Shown here piece after piece: positions 48,523 to 63,573 of a DNA stretch of 64,000 nucleotides (its first letter is position 1; each line of letters opens with the position of its first letter). Source of the DNA: Ustilaginoidea virens (lineage: Eukaryota > Ascomycota > Sordariomycetes > Hypocreales > Clavicipitaceae); NCBI RefSeq assembly GCF_000687475.1, contig NC_057317.1:6696501-6760500 (forward strand), in the 5' to 3' direction. The position numbers were made by a program, and so were the translations under genes. Under the pieces are notes generated by a model. That model did no database searches. It saw nothing but the letters and a program-made list of their open reading frames with translations, and was not told the DNA's origin.

Positions 48523-48982
48523 GGCCCCTCAGACTACCATACATATAGAAGTTATAAGCACTAGAGTGTATAAGTAATAGGTAGAGGATAACGCGCGAGC
48601 CCTAATAAGATAGCCTATATACTAATAGGCATAGTAATACAGCTCTACTGGTGCGGCTCTACTACTATAGGTCCTGCAGTAGGGCTAGCAACTCCTAGTG
48701 CGGGGAAAAGCGGGGTATGCCTTATAATTCGGTATGCCGACTTACCTAATACTCTTAAGTTACTACGGAATCATATAGGAACTACTATCGTAGCTTGTTT
48801 ACTCTTATTATAGATAATAGAGAATTATATATATACGATCTGACTATATTTCATCCTAATACCCACTTTTTTTTTTTTTTTTTCCTATAAATTCGTTTTT
48901 TTTCTTTCTTCCTTCCTTTCTTTTTTCTTCCCCTTTTATCCCTCCTTTCTTCTTTTTTATACCGACAACTAAGATAGATATA

Positions 48983-49978
48983 ATGGCTTAACCTACCTTA
49001 GCTATAGATACTATAAAATACGGCATAAAGAAAGAGTTAATTATCCCTACGGCATTATTTAGCGCATTCGATAAGCTGTTTACAAACCTTTATGCGTTAA
49101 CCTATAGGAGGATCACTAGTAGACTAGACGCTTAAACCTATCTGCCCGATAGGCTTACCGATAAAACCATCCGAATAGAAGACCAGGATACTCTCGTGTA
49201 AGTATCGCCTACGCAGCCATACTATAACTGCGTATGCGATGGATTCATCTCCAGGTTCCTATACTGCACCAGTATATAAGACGGTAGCTCCTGCGATTAG
49301 TATTTACTTTATAGCTGCCACTACCTCAGAAAGAGTAAATTAATTATACGCTAGGAGATATTAGCCGGTAAATACCTTACGCTCCTCGACATAATATATA
49401 ATAGAACTAGCCTTTAGAAGCTAGTCGATAGTGCCGCCGCCTGCCTGCCTAGCGCTAACGAAATATTAATAATAACGATAATACCGGTATTCCAGTCTAT
49501 AGTGGCTATATTCCTCCGATACTTCGTAATAGCCGAAAGACGCCTATAAACGCTATATATCGAGGCGATAGAATTCAAAAAGGCTATATACTAAAAGCAT
49601 TTTTTGCATATTATAAACCCTTCTATATACCGTCCCTGTCTAGCCTATTGGGACTTTAAAAGGGATATCGCCGAGTCTCTTTACTAATAACATCAGGAGT
49701 GCTTTAGCCGACCATACCCTATATAATCAATCTGCTATATCCCTCCCCCCCCTAGTAGTATTACTTCTTCCCGTACTAGCAGCATCGCATCCCCCCCCCC
49801 CTCACCCACTAATAGCATACTCTACAACATAGATAAGGATTAGGAATTTATAAAAATGGGCACCAGCACCTATTCTAGCGCCTATAACAACGGTAACGCA
49901 AAAGATACTGCATACAATAACCGTGGCAATAGCTATTTTAAAGATAAATTCTACTTCGAAGATGATATTATATCATAA
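48983..49978 (+). pseudogene. 331-codon gene remnant of unknown family, copy A2
   Basis: Same start and exactly the same length (996 bp) as copy A1, with the frame kept across both poly-C runs. The terminal codon is TAA instead of TAG. Several TAG/TAA positions differ from copy A1. Confidence 0.6.
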
Positions 49979-51212
49979 GAGTATAATTTAACTCATAAGT
50001 ATTAATAACACGAATATACGCCGCTAGGCGCGCGGCAGTAAGAGGTGATTTGCTTTTTTTATTTTTATTAACCACTAATAGGAAATATAAGGTGGCGTTT
50101 TATTTTATTTTTTTCGTTTTTAGCTAATACCAGGGGGGGGGGGCTATATTGCTCGGCATACAACTTAGGTGCATTCGCAGGCATTTTGCTTTACGTTTTA
50201 TTAAACGACTATAGGGGGATATATTTTTACTTGGCATAGTATTACATTGGACGCAAACACACAGCATAGATAGATGCATACCTATATAGCTAACCACGAA
50301 TTGAGAGTATATCACTATATATATACGCCATAATACGATAAGCTATACGGGCGGTAGGGTAGTTCAGACCTATAGGTCCCAACCGGGCCGTATAATCGCA
50401 CTATAGCGTCGCCCCCCAACCTACTAAGGTTGCATATACATACCATAATGACTACTATATAAGCAGCGCGGCCTAGCCCACGTGCCTAACTATATTCTAA
50501 TAGGGAGGGGGGTATTAGATATTAGAAACCTAGGTTAATCCGAGACCTCGGTCCAATATGATTCCGACCCGATGATCCTCTTCTCCCTCTTCCCCAGTAG
50601 GCTCTATATGGTAGTTCATCATCGTACATAAGAACAAGACACATCAATCATTACGACTTAACCGGGGGGGCACGGTAGTCAGAGTCTTCTAGTAACGTAG
50701 AGAACGCCTACCGATACATATAGTCTCTACGACCACCTACTCTATAAAGACCTATATACCAACCTCCCTAACGGTGAAGCTTGCCAGCTTTATTCCAAGC
50801 TGCCAGAATACAGAGGGGGGCATCGCAGCAGATAGCACCTTATAATAGTACATGGCGCGTAGCATTATAAATACTTTCTATAGAACCTATGGCGCTATAG
50901 CCCTATATCTCGCCTTTATATCTACTCTTACCCTTTTTATCCCTTCTAATTAGTTAGTAGTATAGAGATACTATTAGAGTATTGCTTATTACTACAGTCT
51001 GTAGAGAAGGTACTATTACTATTTTATAAGATCTATATATCGTAGACAATAAAGTATAATAGAATAGCGATGAAGTAGGTAAGCAAAAGAACCGGCTCAG
51101 ACTTACAGGTCCGAACCAAAACCACCCGCGATTTACAGCTATGCACCTAACCTTATCGTATGTATTCGCCTATTTAGCAGTAGAAGCGAGGCCTATTAAA
51201 GCAGAGAATTGA

Positions 51213-51488
51213 TGTATTTCCTGCCTTTACTTTCCCTTTACCTTCCTTTTGCCTTCTTGCCTTTACTTTCCCTTTACCTTTACTCCTATTCCCTTAATTT
51301 CTTTCTCCTATATAAAGCCTTAACTTCTCCCTCCCTTCTTCCTTTCTTTCCCCTTTATTATAACTCACACTCTTTTTTTCTTATCCTACTATTTGCCCTG
51401 CCTTTTTCTCTCTTTTCTTCTTTTATATAAGCAAGCCTTAGCGTATCCTGCCCTTCTTCCTTTTTGTCCTCTTTATAACACTATTTCC
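51213..51488 (+). repeat. Long polypyrimidine tract at the module A end, copy A2
   Basis: Matches 10755-11030; it leads directly into module B. Confidence 0.8.
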
Positions 51489-51493
51489 CCGCC

Positions 51494-53800
51494 AGATTAG
51501 AGTCCCTTCTGGGGGCAGGGTCAGGCCAGTGGGTCGCAGGTTCGGTATATACAGATGCGCGTAAATTTTCGTATGCATGCAAAGTACCGCTCTACTAAAA
51601 AAAAAATTTCCTGGCTTAATTTAGATAAGTGAGGGGCAACCAGTCGCATAAAGTACTAGTATATTAAGAGGCGCGCAAATTTTTGCGTGTACGCAAAGTA
51701 CCACTCTATAATTAAGGGGCAATTAGTTGCTCTGCTCTAAGTGGCAACCATTCGCATAAAGTACTTATATATAGAGAGCCACGCAAAATTCGCGTGCATA
51801 TAAAGTACCGCTCTATAAATAAGGGGCAACCGTTCGTATAAGGTATTAGTATATATAGAGCCATGCAAAATTCGCATGTATATAAAGTACCACTCTATAA
51901 ATGAGGGGCAACTATTTGCCTAGGCAACTATTTACCTAAAAAACTATTTACCTAGGCAACTATTTCACTAGGTAACCATTTGCCTAGGCAACTATTGGTA
52001 TATATAAAGGCACGCAAATTTTCGCGTGCATATAAAGTACCGCTCTATAATTAAGGGGCAACCATTTCCCTAGGCAAATACTTATAGAGGCACGCAAAAT
52101 CTATATATATATAAAGTACCGCTCTTTAAGTGACTATTTGACTAAAGTATTACTATATACTATGCACTATTAAACTCGCGTATACGTAAAGTATCCGACT
52201 ATCGTTATTTTTTGAAGCCAAATCTGGAAAATCATCTGGCGATAGGGGTGTTATACCTACGTACCTACCAAATATTAAATCGACTTAGTATATACTTATA
52301 TACGCTAAATTTCGCATGCATATAAAGTACCGCTCTATAATAAGGGGCAACTATTTGCTCCCTAAGGCAACCAGTTGAGTAAAGTATCACTATATACTAT
52401 ATACTATTAAACTCGCGTATATATAAAATATCCGACTATCGTTATTTTTTTAAGCCAAATCTGGAAAATCATCTAGCGATAGGGGTGTTATACCTACGTA
52501 CCTACTAAATATTAAATCGACTCAGTATATACTTATATGCGCTAAATTTCGCATGCATATAAAGTACCACTCTATAATAAGGGGCAACCATTTGCTCCCT
52601 AAGGCAACCAATTAAATAAAGTATCACTATATACTATACACTATTAAACTCGCGTGTACGTAAAGTATCCGACTGTCGTTATTTTTTTAAGCTAAATCTA
52701 GAAAATCCTCTAGCAATAGGGGTATTGTACCTACGTACCTACCAAATATTAAATCGACTCAGTATATACTTATATGCGCTAAATTTCGCATACATATAAA
52801 GTACCGCTCTACAATAAGGGGCAACCATTTGCTCCCTGGGGCAACCAGTTGAGTAAAGTATCACTATATACTATACACTATTAAACTCGCGTATACGTAA
52901 AGTATCCGACTGTCGTTGTTTTTTTAAGCCAAATCTAGAAAATCCTCTGGCGAAAGGGGTGTTATACCTACGTACCTACCAAATATTAAATCGACTCAGT
53001 ATATGCTTATATGCGCTAAATTTCGCGTGCATATAAAGTACCACTCTATAATAAGGGGCAACTATTTGCTCCCTAGGGCAACCAGTTGAGTAAAGTATCA
53101 CTATATACTATACACTATTAAACTCGCGTACACGTAAAGTATCCGACTATCGTTATTTTTTTAAGCCAAATCTAGAAAATCCTCTGGCGATAGGGGTATT
53201 ATACCTATATACCTATTAAATATTAAATCGACTCAGTATATGCTTGTATGCACTAAATTTCGCGTGTACATAAAGTACCGCTCTATAAGTAAGGGGCAAA
53301 CATTTGACTAAAGTATCACTATATATTATGCACTATAAAATTCGCGTGCATATAAAGTATCCTAAAGGCACGCAAGCAATATACGTGATCACCTTACTAT
53401 AAAGGCTGGCAGGGGATTCGGCAAAAGGCGCGCAAGCAATATATATAACCTCACTCTAAAGGCATGTAGTGCATATAGCAAAAGGCGCGCAAGTAATACA
53501 CGTGACCTCACTCTAAAGGCATGCAGGGCATACAGCAAAAGGCGTGTAAGCAATACACGTGACCTCACTCTAAAGGCATATAGTGCATACAGCAAAAGGC
53601 GCGCAAGCAATACATATGACCTCACTCTAAAGGCATATAGTGCATACAGCAAAAGGCGCGCAAGCAATACATATAACCTCACTCTAAAGGCATGCAGGGC
53701 ATACAGCAAAAGGCGCGCAAGCAATACACGTAACCTTACTCTAAACACAGGCAGACGCGCTATTAGTATATATAATATTACCCTAAAGGCGTGCACATCA
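51494..53800. repeat. Module B, copy 2 (includes RIP-free segment 51499-51547)
   Basis: Same architecture as copy 1: scattered motif copies, about 238-bp array at 52171-53296, 60-bp array at 53372-53746. The sequence joins module A2 with no spacer. Confidence 0.9.
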
Positions 53801-53805
53801 AATAA

Positions 53806-54050
53806 ACCACTTTAGACCTATAGGTCCCAACTATACTATTGATTTAGTAGAAGTAAGATATATCTTCTTTATTCGTTTATTATTTCCCTTTATATTACTT
53901 ATCTCTTCGGACCTATAGGTCCTAGTAAGGCTTACATACCTACCTCTTCGGACCTGCAGGTCCCAGTAAGGCTTACATACCTACCTCTTCAGACCTACAG
54001 GTCCCAGTAAGGCTTGCATACTTATTTATTCGGACCTATAGGTCCTAATA
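53806..54050. repeat. Palindrome minisatellite at the module A start, copy A3
   Basis: Equivalent to 40210-40455. Centres include CTGCAG (near 53957) and CTACAG, keeping a less mutated state than copy A2 at the same site. Confidence 0.85.
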
Positions 54051-54638
54051 GGCTTCTATCTATACTAAGCGAAGCGGTAATAAGGAGGAAAAGGGCAGAT
54101 AGCACTACATCTAACGATATAGCCTTTTTATATATACATGCCGCAGTTATATATGCGTGCTACGGTTATATAGGCAGCCGTAGCCATACCGCGGCCTTAT
54201 ATGCTATATACCTAGTTAGATGCGCTAAATAACTGGCTGACTAACCGACTAATTAATAATTCTAATAGCATTATTACCTTACTTCTTACTATTTACTACC
54301 TTATAACCTTCTTCCTTACTAACTTTATTCCTAATCTCTTTATATACTACCCTTTATACTAATACTCTCCTTCTTCTTTTTTACCTTTACTCTTTTTTTT
54401 CTTTTTTATTTTTATTCTCCTCTTTCTTCTTTATTTTTACTTTCTTCTTTCTTTCTTATATATTACTCTCTTCCTTCTTTTTTATATTTTACTCTCTTCC
54501 TTCTTTCTTATATATTACTCTCTTCCTTTTTTTTTATATTTTACTCTCTTCCTTTTTTTTTATATTTTACTCTTTTCCTTTTTTTTTATACTTTACTCTC
54601 CTCCTTATAGGATATAATTTAGGCTTATATGCATATTA

Positions 54639-54858
54639 TTCAGACCTATAGGTCCCAATAGGGCTTGCATACTTATTTATTCAGACCTATAGGTCCTAAT
54701 AGGGCTTGCAACTTATTTATTCAGACCTATAGGTCCCAATAGGCCTTACATACTTATTTATTTAGACCTGCAGGACCTATAGGGCTTGCATACTTATTTA
54801 TTCAGACCTATAGGTCCTATAGGGCTTGCATACTTATTTATTTAGACCTACAGGTCCC
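54639..54858. repeat. 41-bp palindrome minisatellite, copy A3
   Basis: Six units equivalent to 586-805. Confidence 0.9.
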
Positions 54859-55542
54859 AATAGGCTTCTATCTATATTAGGCGAAGCGGGAAAAAGGAGG
54901 AAAAGGGCAGATAGCGCTATATCTAACGATATAGCCTTTATATATATATATGCGGCAGTCATATATGCGTGCCGCAGTTACGTATATATGCCGCAGATAT
55001 AAGTGCGTACTAGGGTCATATAAGCAGCCGCTGCTATAACGCGGCCATATATGCTATATACCTATATACCTATTAGGTACGCTTATTACTTCCTATAATT
55101 TACTACTACCTTACGACCTTCTTTTTTACCAGCTTAATTTATAGCCTCTTTATCTACTACCCGCTATATTTATACTCCCTTCCTTCTTCCTTACCTTTAC
55201 TCTTTTCTTTTACTTTTATTCTTATCTTTTTTCCTTTCTTTTACTCTTTTCCGTCTTTTTTTCCTTTACTTTTATCCTTCTTTCTTACCCTTTACTTTCT
55301 TCCCTCTAGGATATAATTTCCCTACTCTATCGCCAGATTATAATACCTATATTATTATATCAATACCTCGGCCCTATAAATATTTTCATAAGGTTAGTAA
55401 TATCATAAGTAGGTATAAAGAATTCCTTAAAAATAACTTAGCTAATATAAAGCTATAGGATCGTTATCCTAGCAAAATGCCAGTTTATACATCGCTATAT
55501 AAGTAACGGCTCGCCCGGTCTAATATTATATTATCCTAGCAA

Positions 55543-58500
55543 AATGCTAGTTCGCATATCCCTATATAAGGATTAGCTCGGCCTATCTACTACTATATTA
55601 TCTTTAACGAGATAGGGGTACCTATTAATAAGCTGCAGAAAATAATTTATCAGCAATATTACTTATACATAAGATCGACCACGCCTATATCGCTGCACCT
55701 AGGCTTTTACTATACTTACCTTATAGGATAGGCAGCAAAAGCGCATAAGAACATCGCTACCAGCGAAGGATTCTATATTAGCGGCAAAATGCTAATTATT
55801 AGTCATTATATATAAGCAGTATTACTTATACGCGAGATTAACCACGCCTATATCGCTACATCCGGCCGTCTACTACGCCCACCTTACACAATAGTAAATA
55901 AAAGCGCATAAGAATATCGCTACTAGCGAAAGATTTTATATTAGCAGGAAACCGCCAACGCCTATCTACTACCATATAGTTGATCTTACGTACGAGTAAT
56001 ATTGCTAATAGTAGTAGAATACGGCCGGGTGCAGCTATATAGGCATCATCCTGGACGAGATAGGGGTGCCTATAATTAAGCTATAAAAGATAATATACTA
56101 GTAATATTACTCGTACGCGAGATCGACTACACCTATATCGCTATATCCAGCCGTCTACTACGCCTACCTTACTAGATAGCAAGTAAAAGCGCACGAAAAC
56201 ATCGCGACTAGCGAAAGAGTATAGATTAGCGGCAAAACATATATGCTATTTTCAGCGATAACGAAAAGATATTTAGTTATAAAGACTTAAGGATTATATT
56301 ATAATACCAAGCAAATAATATGAGACTATATATAGAAACCATCTACAATAAGAAGTTAAAACCGCCGACTGGCGTTAATAAGCCCATAGATATTAATGCT
56401 CTACTTTAAGAGGGAAACTATCTGCCTAAAAGTAGGCTGCCCCCGTCTTTGCCATATAGCATACACTAACTAGGTCTAGTTGCCTTTATAAAAGGTTCCG
56501 ACTTTAAAAATAGCACTTAATAACTCGGCAATAATTAGACACCTCCTAGCACTCTTTACGAAACCATCGAGGGACTAAATAGAAAATATAAAGTCTGGAA
56601 GGGCAGCTTAACTAACCCTATAGTTTCATAACTGAATATATATATCTAAATCTTAGTTCCTCTTTTTATTAAGGGCGGTTCCTATATTAGCTAGGACCCT
56701 AATTCAGACTCGCCCACGCCAGACTTATCTAATACAGACTATTAGACCGTTTTTTTCCTATACTATGCGTAAAAGTCGACTAATAAACTAGAGAAGACTA
56801 GTTCGTATATCGCTATATAAGGAACATATCGGCCTATACACTACTATATCATCCTAGACGAGATTAGGGTGCCTTTTAATAACCTATAGAAAATAATATA
56901 TTAGCAATCTTATTTATATGCAAGATCGATATCGCCTATATAGCTATACCTAGCCTTTTACTATACATACCTTATAATATAGCGAATAAGAGCATAGGTG
57001 TTCTTTAACGAGGTAAAGGATATATATAGGGAAATATTTATTGCTGAATAAATTGACGAAGATAATAATAAACTAGTCCTAAATAGCAATAATAGACAAG
57101 GCTAAGTAGAATTAGTAATACCTACTCGGCTGCGTTTAGAGCTAACTAGTAGGACTATCTATATAGTCCTTAGCCTTATCGGGAGGGACTTAGCATAATA
57201 AGCAAAAACTAGGGATTAATCTAGTGGATTTCTCGCACGTTTATACGAATATAAGCCATCGTCACTAGGCTCTCTTTTCCAGGTCATCAGGATATCATTC
57301 CTATAAGCGATACTATAAGAACCAGATATATTAACTTTATTTACAGTTGTAGAAAGAAAGACCTAAGAATATCGCAACTAGCGAAAGATTCTATATTAGC
57401 AGCAAAATGCTAACTCTTAATAATTATATATTAGCACTATTACTTATACGCTAGATCGGCCACTCCTCTATCGCTATACCCGCCCGTTTTCTACATATAC
57501 CTTACCAAATAGCAAGCAAAAACGCACAAGAATATCGCAACTAGTAAAAGATTCTAGCTTAGCGGCAAAATACCACCCGACTTTTAGTCATAATACATTA
57601 ACTTCATTTGCAGTTATAAAGAGAAAGACCTTAAAGTTAACTAATTAGCAAGGGGAATAGCTCTACCTAGCGCTAACAAGACTTAGGCCCCTAAGTTTAG
57701 GTCTTTTGGCGGCATTAGCTCTTTTTTTCACCACCTAACTCAATATAGAGGTATCCCTAGGCTATAGGCATTCCATCTAGCTTATTAACGGCTGAAGAAG
57801 ATAATAGCTAAAAAAGATAATAGCTAAAAAAGATAATTATTACGGCCCCTAGGCTATAGGCATTCTATCTAGCTTATTAACGGTAAAAGAAAATAACAAC
57901 TAAAGAAGATAAACATCACAGCCCCTAGGCATCAATAATTTTCTATAGTGGCGCAACCGCATAGTACGGGGCAATATCACTTGCCAGCTAATAGCAGCCG
58001 TCTGCCCCGCTTACCTAGACTATGCACTATATATGCACTATATAGCTAGGCGTGCTTTAGTCTTAGCATACAGTATGGCTTTACCTAGCTGCTCTAACTT
58101 CCCCCTTCTACCTTTTATCCGCCTTAGTTAACAGTAAAATACCAACCAACTAATAGTCATTCCATATTAGTATAGGCATAAAGGAGAACTGCAGTTCTCT
58201 ATAAACCTCGATGAAAATAGGCAGCCAGCCGGTGCTCCAGTACGAGATTCAGCACGCTTTCTCGTCATACTGCAAGCCACAACTAAAGTGCATATTAGCC
58301 ACTTTTACCTTACAATCTTCCTAATGCCTAACTACCACTAATCAGTATAGGTATAAAGGAGAACTACGGTTCTCTATAAACCTCGATGAAAACAGGCAGC
58401 TAGCTAGTACTCCAATACGAGATTCAGCACGCTTTCTTATTATACTGCGAGCTATAACTAAAGTGCATATTAGCCACTCTTGAGATAATATACCAGCAAT

Positions 58501-58586
58501 ATTACTTATACGCGAGATCGACCACGCCTATATCGCTGCATCCGGCCGTCTACTACGCCCACCTTGCCAGATAGCAAGTAAGAGCG
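55543..58586 (+). pseudogene. Argonaute (Piwi) C-terminal fragments, copy A3
   Basis: Same arrangement as the other two copies. The pieces near 55820-55930 and 58485-58580 keep the YYAHL His; LDEI is preserved near 56050 and 56860. Stops again fall on different former Gln codons. Confidence 0.6.
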
Positions 58587-58717
58587 CTAATTCTATATAG
58601 GCTGCAGGCCTTACTTAGTATACCTTTACTAATTTACCGCAAATAGACAAAGAGAGCATTTTAGGGGCTACGATATAGCACTAGGCGATAAGGAATCCGC
58701 TCCCTAGGATATAAAAG

Positions 58718-59197
58718 GCTAAAGCAAACAGCCACTATAGTATATATATAGACTCGCTCCTTCAACTAAATATCATAGCGGCATTTAATATAGTAATTAT
58801 ACCCGCCTTATCTACTTACCCCTAAATAAAGGACTCCTACTATATGGAGAAGATCTGTAACGGACCTAAGAGCTACTGCTTAATTACTAAGGCCAATAGA
58901 GCTATATTCAAGCTATACCGCACGCGCAGCGGCACGACAATCAAGCCTATAACAGCCGAGGAGGAAGGTTTCGCTAAGCCTAAGCCTGTCTACCTGCTTA
59001 CCAGCAGTAGCCCAGACGAGCAGCAGATATAGTAGCGCTTTAGGGACATAGCTGAGAAGGGGAATATAGAGCCGCCTATTATAACGGCAGACTGGCTTAC
59101 AGATATAGCCATAGCGCAGCAAATGCGATTTAAAGACAAGTTTCTAATTAAAAACTTTAGCCGAAAGACTCTTTCTTATAAAAGTATTAACCTATAA
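58718..59197 (+). pseudogene. Unrecognised 160-codon coding remnant, copy A3
   Basis: The least damaged copy of this remnant: ATG 58844 is followed by 62 stop-free codons to DEQQI, and the downstream DIAEKGNIEPP and DWLTD are readable in the same frame. Confidence 0.55.
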
Positions 59198-60013
59198 GGC
59201 TTTCCGGAAATATAGCTTAACCATCGCAATAAGGCTATTTTAGGCCTGGTCAATCGTCTTTCCAGAAAAATGGCTTAACCATCGCAATAAGGCTATTTCG
59301 GGCCTAGTCAATCCGCAATAATAACGAGCAGATATTAAAAAAAATTTTGCGGACTTAAAGTTATCGGAGGACCCGTACCTGAAAATATATAGCATCGTTC
59401 CGGAAAGAGGGCTTTATATAAGCCATTCTAATATACTAACTATCGCAATAAGGCTATTTCGGGCCTGGTTAATCCGCAATAACAATAAGCAGATATTGAA
59501 AATAATATTACGGACTTGAAGTTATCGGAAGACCTATACCTGAAAATATATAGCGTCGTTCCGGAAAGAGGGCTTTATATAAGCCATTCTAACATACTAA
59601 CTATCACAATAAGGCTATTTCGGGCCTAGTTAATCCGCAACAACAACGAGCAGATATTAAAAATAATATTACGGACTTAAAGTTATCAGAGGACCCATAC
59701 CTGAAAATATATAGCGTCTTTCCGGAAAGAGGGCTTTGTATAAGCCATTCTAATATACTAACCATCGCAATAAGGCTATTTCAGGCCTAATCAATCCGCA
59801 ACAACGACGAGCAGATATTGAAAATAATAGTGCGGACTTAAAGTTATCGAAGGACCCATACCTGAAAATATACGGCATCGGTCCGGAAAGAGGGCTTTAT
59901 ATAAGCTATTCTAATGTATTAACCGTTGCAATAAGGCTATTTCGGGCCTAGTCAATAGGCTTTCCGGGAAGAGGGCTTTATATAAGCCACTCTAGGGTCC
60001 GTTGCAACTAAAA
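59193..60013. repeat. 161-bp tandem array, copy A3
   Basis: Equivalent to 5140-5960. Confidence 0.9.
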
Positions 60014-61452
60014 TAGAAATAGGAAATATAGCAGAGGCAGAGGATATAAAAGCAGAGGCATTTAATAATAAGGATTTATATAAGCATAATTAATAAGATA
60101 ATAAGCGATAAAAGAAGGGAGATAAGGTTATAAATGTATAATACTCCTACTAGGCATTAGCTTATAGTTAGCGGCATTAGCTCCTAGTCGGCATTAATAA
60201 GCATAGGTTTAGTGCATATATTTAAATTCGGGATGTATATAAAGCCGACGATATGTGTGTTTTATATAGTGGGACCATAAGCCTTAGTGGGGCACCTATT
60301 GGTGACACATATATACCGCGGGCTGCTGTAAGTCAGGTGACAGGCGGCCACCTAACCTAAGCACGTATAGTGAGTCGATTCCGCTACTATATATCGGTGC
60401 ATCCTCGCACGTAGGAACCATTCTATACTGGCACTATTGGTGCCATATTAAGGGGTACCTATTTATATATAGGGTCGCGCGTGTGGTATAATATACCTAT
60501 TGATCACGAAGCAAAGGTATTCTATTATTTTACTAATAACTATCTAAGAAAGTAGGAAAGAGGCAAAAGAAAGGAATTACACAATATAGCCTCGGTTATA
60601 CGCATGCTATAGTCATATGCCTCGGCGCGGTCGGGCCGGGCTGCCCGCGTGCCCTACTAGGCATAGGGGGTAAACGGGCAAAAGTGGCCATATCGTGCGC
60701 AGCGGCGCGCGGCATATCTATCGCAATATATGCCCAATTAGGCACCTTACGATAGCGATTCCAACAGGCATAGTTATTATAGCTAGGCTAATGCAACTAC
60801 CGATTCTAATATTCTGTTTCCAGCAAGGTAGATATCGTTTAGTATACCTAATTATATCAGGCCTTTATATATAGCGCGCCATATATCGCCGCGCCACGCC
60901 GAGCACCGCCGCTATATCCGCATCCTCGTCGTGTAGTAGATAGCTCGCTTATTCCTACTGCTCTCCCTCTTCGAAGCATATATATAGGTTAGGTAGCTAG
61001 GGCACTCGCATATACTATATTGCTAAGACATATAGTAATGCCCGATCGCGGCCCTTAACCTCTCACCGGCCTCTTTCCCTTAGATAAGGCACCTACCTAC
61101 ATATATAGGGCAGCATAGCCATATAGGTAACCCTCCCATATGCACAGACTAGGTAAAGCTTCGGACCTACAGGTTTAAACTGGCCACCTAGTGCCGCCCC
61201 CGTCAGCAGCGCCCGTCCCATCGGCCATATAACCAGTCTTAGCCTAGCCGGTCTTATCCTAGCCGACCTTTCAATATACCACCCTAGTAATAGCAGCTCA
61301 CCTATAAAGCCTAAAGTGGGTTTCAGTAGGGGCTGGTAGACTTAGCCTTAGAGTTATCGTAGGAGGGGATAAAGCCTGCCGCCTATCCCCGACTAACCAC
61401 TCCTCCCTTATAGCTGCCTCTATAGACTAACCGAGCGAAAGTTCCCTAATAT

Positions 61453-62118
61453 ATAGGCCAGTATAGGCCTATCCAGACCTGCACGTCCGAACCAGCCTCC
61501 CAGCATCGCATATACTAATACAGCCTAGAGCAAGCAATACACTACGGAGACACTACACTACCGTATAGGGTTCCTATATTCGCAAACGACCGCATGCTCC
61601 TCGTATATAGGCTCGCCTAGGCCTATTCGGACCTATAGGTCCCAACCGGCTATACACGCTACCGGGTCCCAATACAGCCTATATTATGGAATCTACTATA
61701 GACGCACTATAATATATAGCTTATATCGGCCTACGACCGCGGTAACCTTCGGCACAGGCTAGCACATACTAGCACAGACCTATTCGGACCTATAAGTCCT
61801 AACCGGCCACGCAGGCCACTAGATCCCAATATAACCCATGTCATGGAATCTACTATAGACGCACCATAATATATGGCTTATATCGGCCCACGACTGTAGT
61901 AACCTTCGGTATAGGCCAGCATATACTAGCGCAGACCTATTCAGACCTATAGGTCCTAACCGGCCATATAGGCCACCAGATCCCAATACAACCCATATCA
62001 TAGAATCTACTATAGACGCACTATAATATATAGCTTATATCGGCTTACGATTGCGGTAACCTTCGGTATAGGCCAGTATATACTAGCGTAGACCTATTCG
62101 GACCTATAGGTCCCAACC
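61453..62118. repeat. 157-bp tandem array with palindromes, copy A3
   Basis: Equivalent to 7400-8065. Confidence 0.9.
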
Positions 62119-62578
62119 GGCCCCTTAGACTACCATACATATAGAAGTTATAAGCACTAGAGTGTATAAGTAATAGGTAGAGGATAACGCACAAGCCCTA
62201 ATAAGATAGCCTATATACTAGTAGGTATAGTAGTACGGCTCTGCTAGTGCGGCTCTACTACTATGGGTCCTGCAGTGGGGCTAGCAACTCCTAGTGCGGG
62301 GAAAAGCGGGGTATACCTTATAATTCGGTACGCCGACTTACCTAATACTCTTAAGTTACTACGGAATTATATAGGAACTACTATCGTAGCTTATTTACTC
62401 TTATTATAGATAATAGAGAATCATATATATACGATCTAACTATATTTCATCCTAATACCCACTTTTTTTTTTTTTTTTTCTTATAAATTTGTTCTTCCTC
62501 TTTTTTCCTTCCTTTCTTTTTTCTTCCCCCTTTATCCCTCCTTTCTTCTTTTTTATACCGACAACTAAAATAGATATA

Positions 62579-63573
62579 ATGGCTCAACCTACCTTAGCTA
62601 TAAATACTATAAAATACGGCATAAAGAAAGAGTTAATTATCCCTATAGTATTATTTAGCGCATTCGATGAGCTGTTTACGAACCTTTATGTATTAACCTA
62701 TAGGAGGATTACTAGTAGACTAGACGCTTAAACCTATTTGCCTAATAGGCTTACCAATAAAACCATCCGAATAGAAGACCAGGACACTCTCGTATAAGTA
62801 TCGCCCACGCAGCTATACTATAACTGCATATACAATAGATTCATCTCCGGGTTCCTATACTGCACTAGCATATAAGACAGTAGCTCTTGCGATCAGTATT
62901 TGCTCCACAGCCGCTACTACCTTAGAAAGAGTAAGTTAATTATACGCTAGGAGATATTAGCCGGCAAATACCTTACGCTCCTCGACATAATGCATAATAG
63001 AACTAGCCTTTAGAAGCTAGTCGATAGTGCTGCTGCCCGCCCGCCTAACGCTAACGAAATATTAATAATAACGACAATACCGGCATTCCAATCTATAGTG
63101 GCTATATTCCTCCGATACTTCGTAATAGCCGAAAGATGCCTATAAACGCTATATATCGAGGCGATAGAGTTCAAAAAGGCTATATACTAAAAGCATTTTT
63201 TGCATATTATAAACCCTTCTATATACCGTCCCTATCCAGCCTATTGGGACTTTAAAAGGGACGTCGCTAAGTCTCTTTACTAATAACATCAAGAGTGCTT
63301 TAGCCGACTATACCCTATACAATCAATCCGCTATATCCCTCCCCCCCTTGGCAGTATCGCTTCTTCCCGCACTAGCAGCATCGCATCCCCCCCCCCTCAC
63401 CCACTAATAGCATACTCTACAATATAGATAAGGATTAGGAATTCATAAAAATAGGCACTAGCACCTATTCTAGCGCCTATAATAACGGCAACGCAAAAGA
63501 TACCGCATATAATAACTGTGGCAATAGCTATTTTAAAGATAGATTCTACTTCGAAGATGATATTATATCATAG
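62579..63573 (+). pseudogene. 331-codon gene remnant of unknown family, copy A3 (frameshifted)
   Basis: The first 50 codons are stop-free (MAQPTLAINTIKYGIKKELI onward). The copy is 995 bp, one base shorter than A1 and A2; the difference lies in a poly-C run near 63340-63395 and breaks the register of the acidic tail. This is the only frameshift I noted among the three copies. Confidence 0.6.

Larger units (their letters stand above)
37898..51495. repeat. Complete 13.6-kb macro-repeat unit (module B1 + module A2)
   Basis: The period is 13,596 bp, measured at several anchors (40418/54014, 45258/58854, 48983/62579). Module B (37898 to about 40200) runs directly into module A (about 40200-51495). 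Divergence from the neighbouring copy is dominated by transitions, with a few one-base changes in homopolymers. Confidence 0.95.
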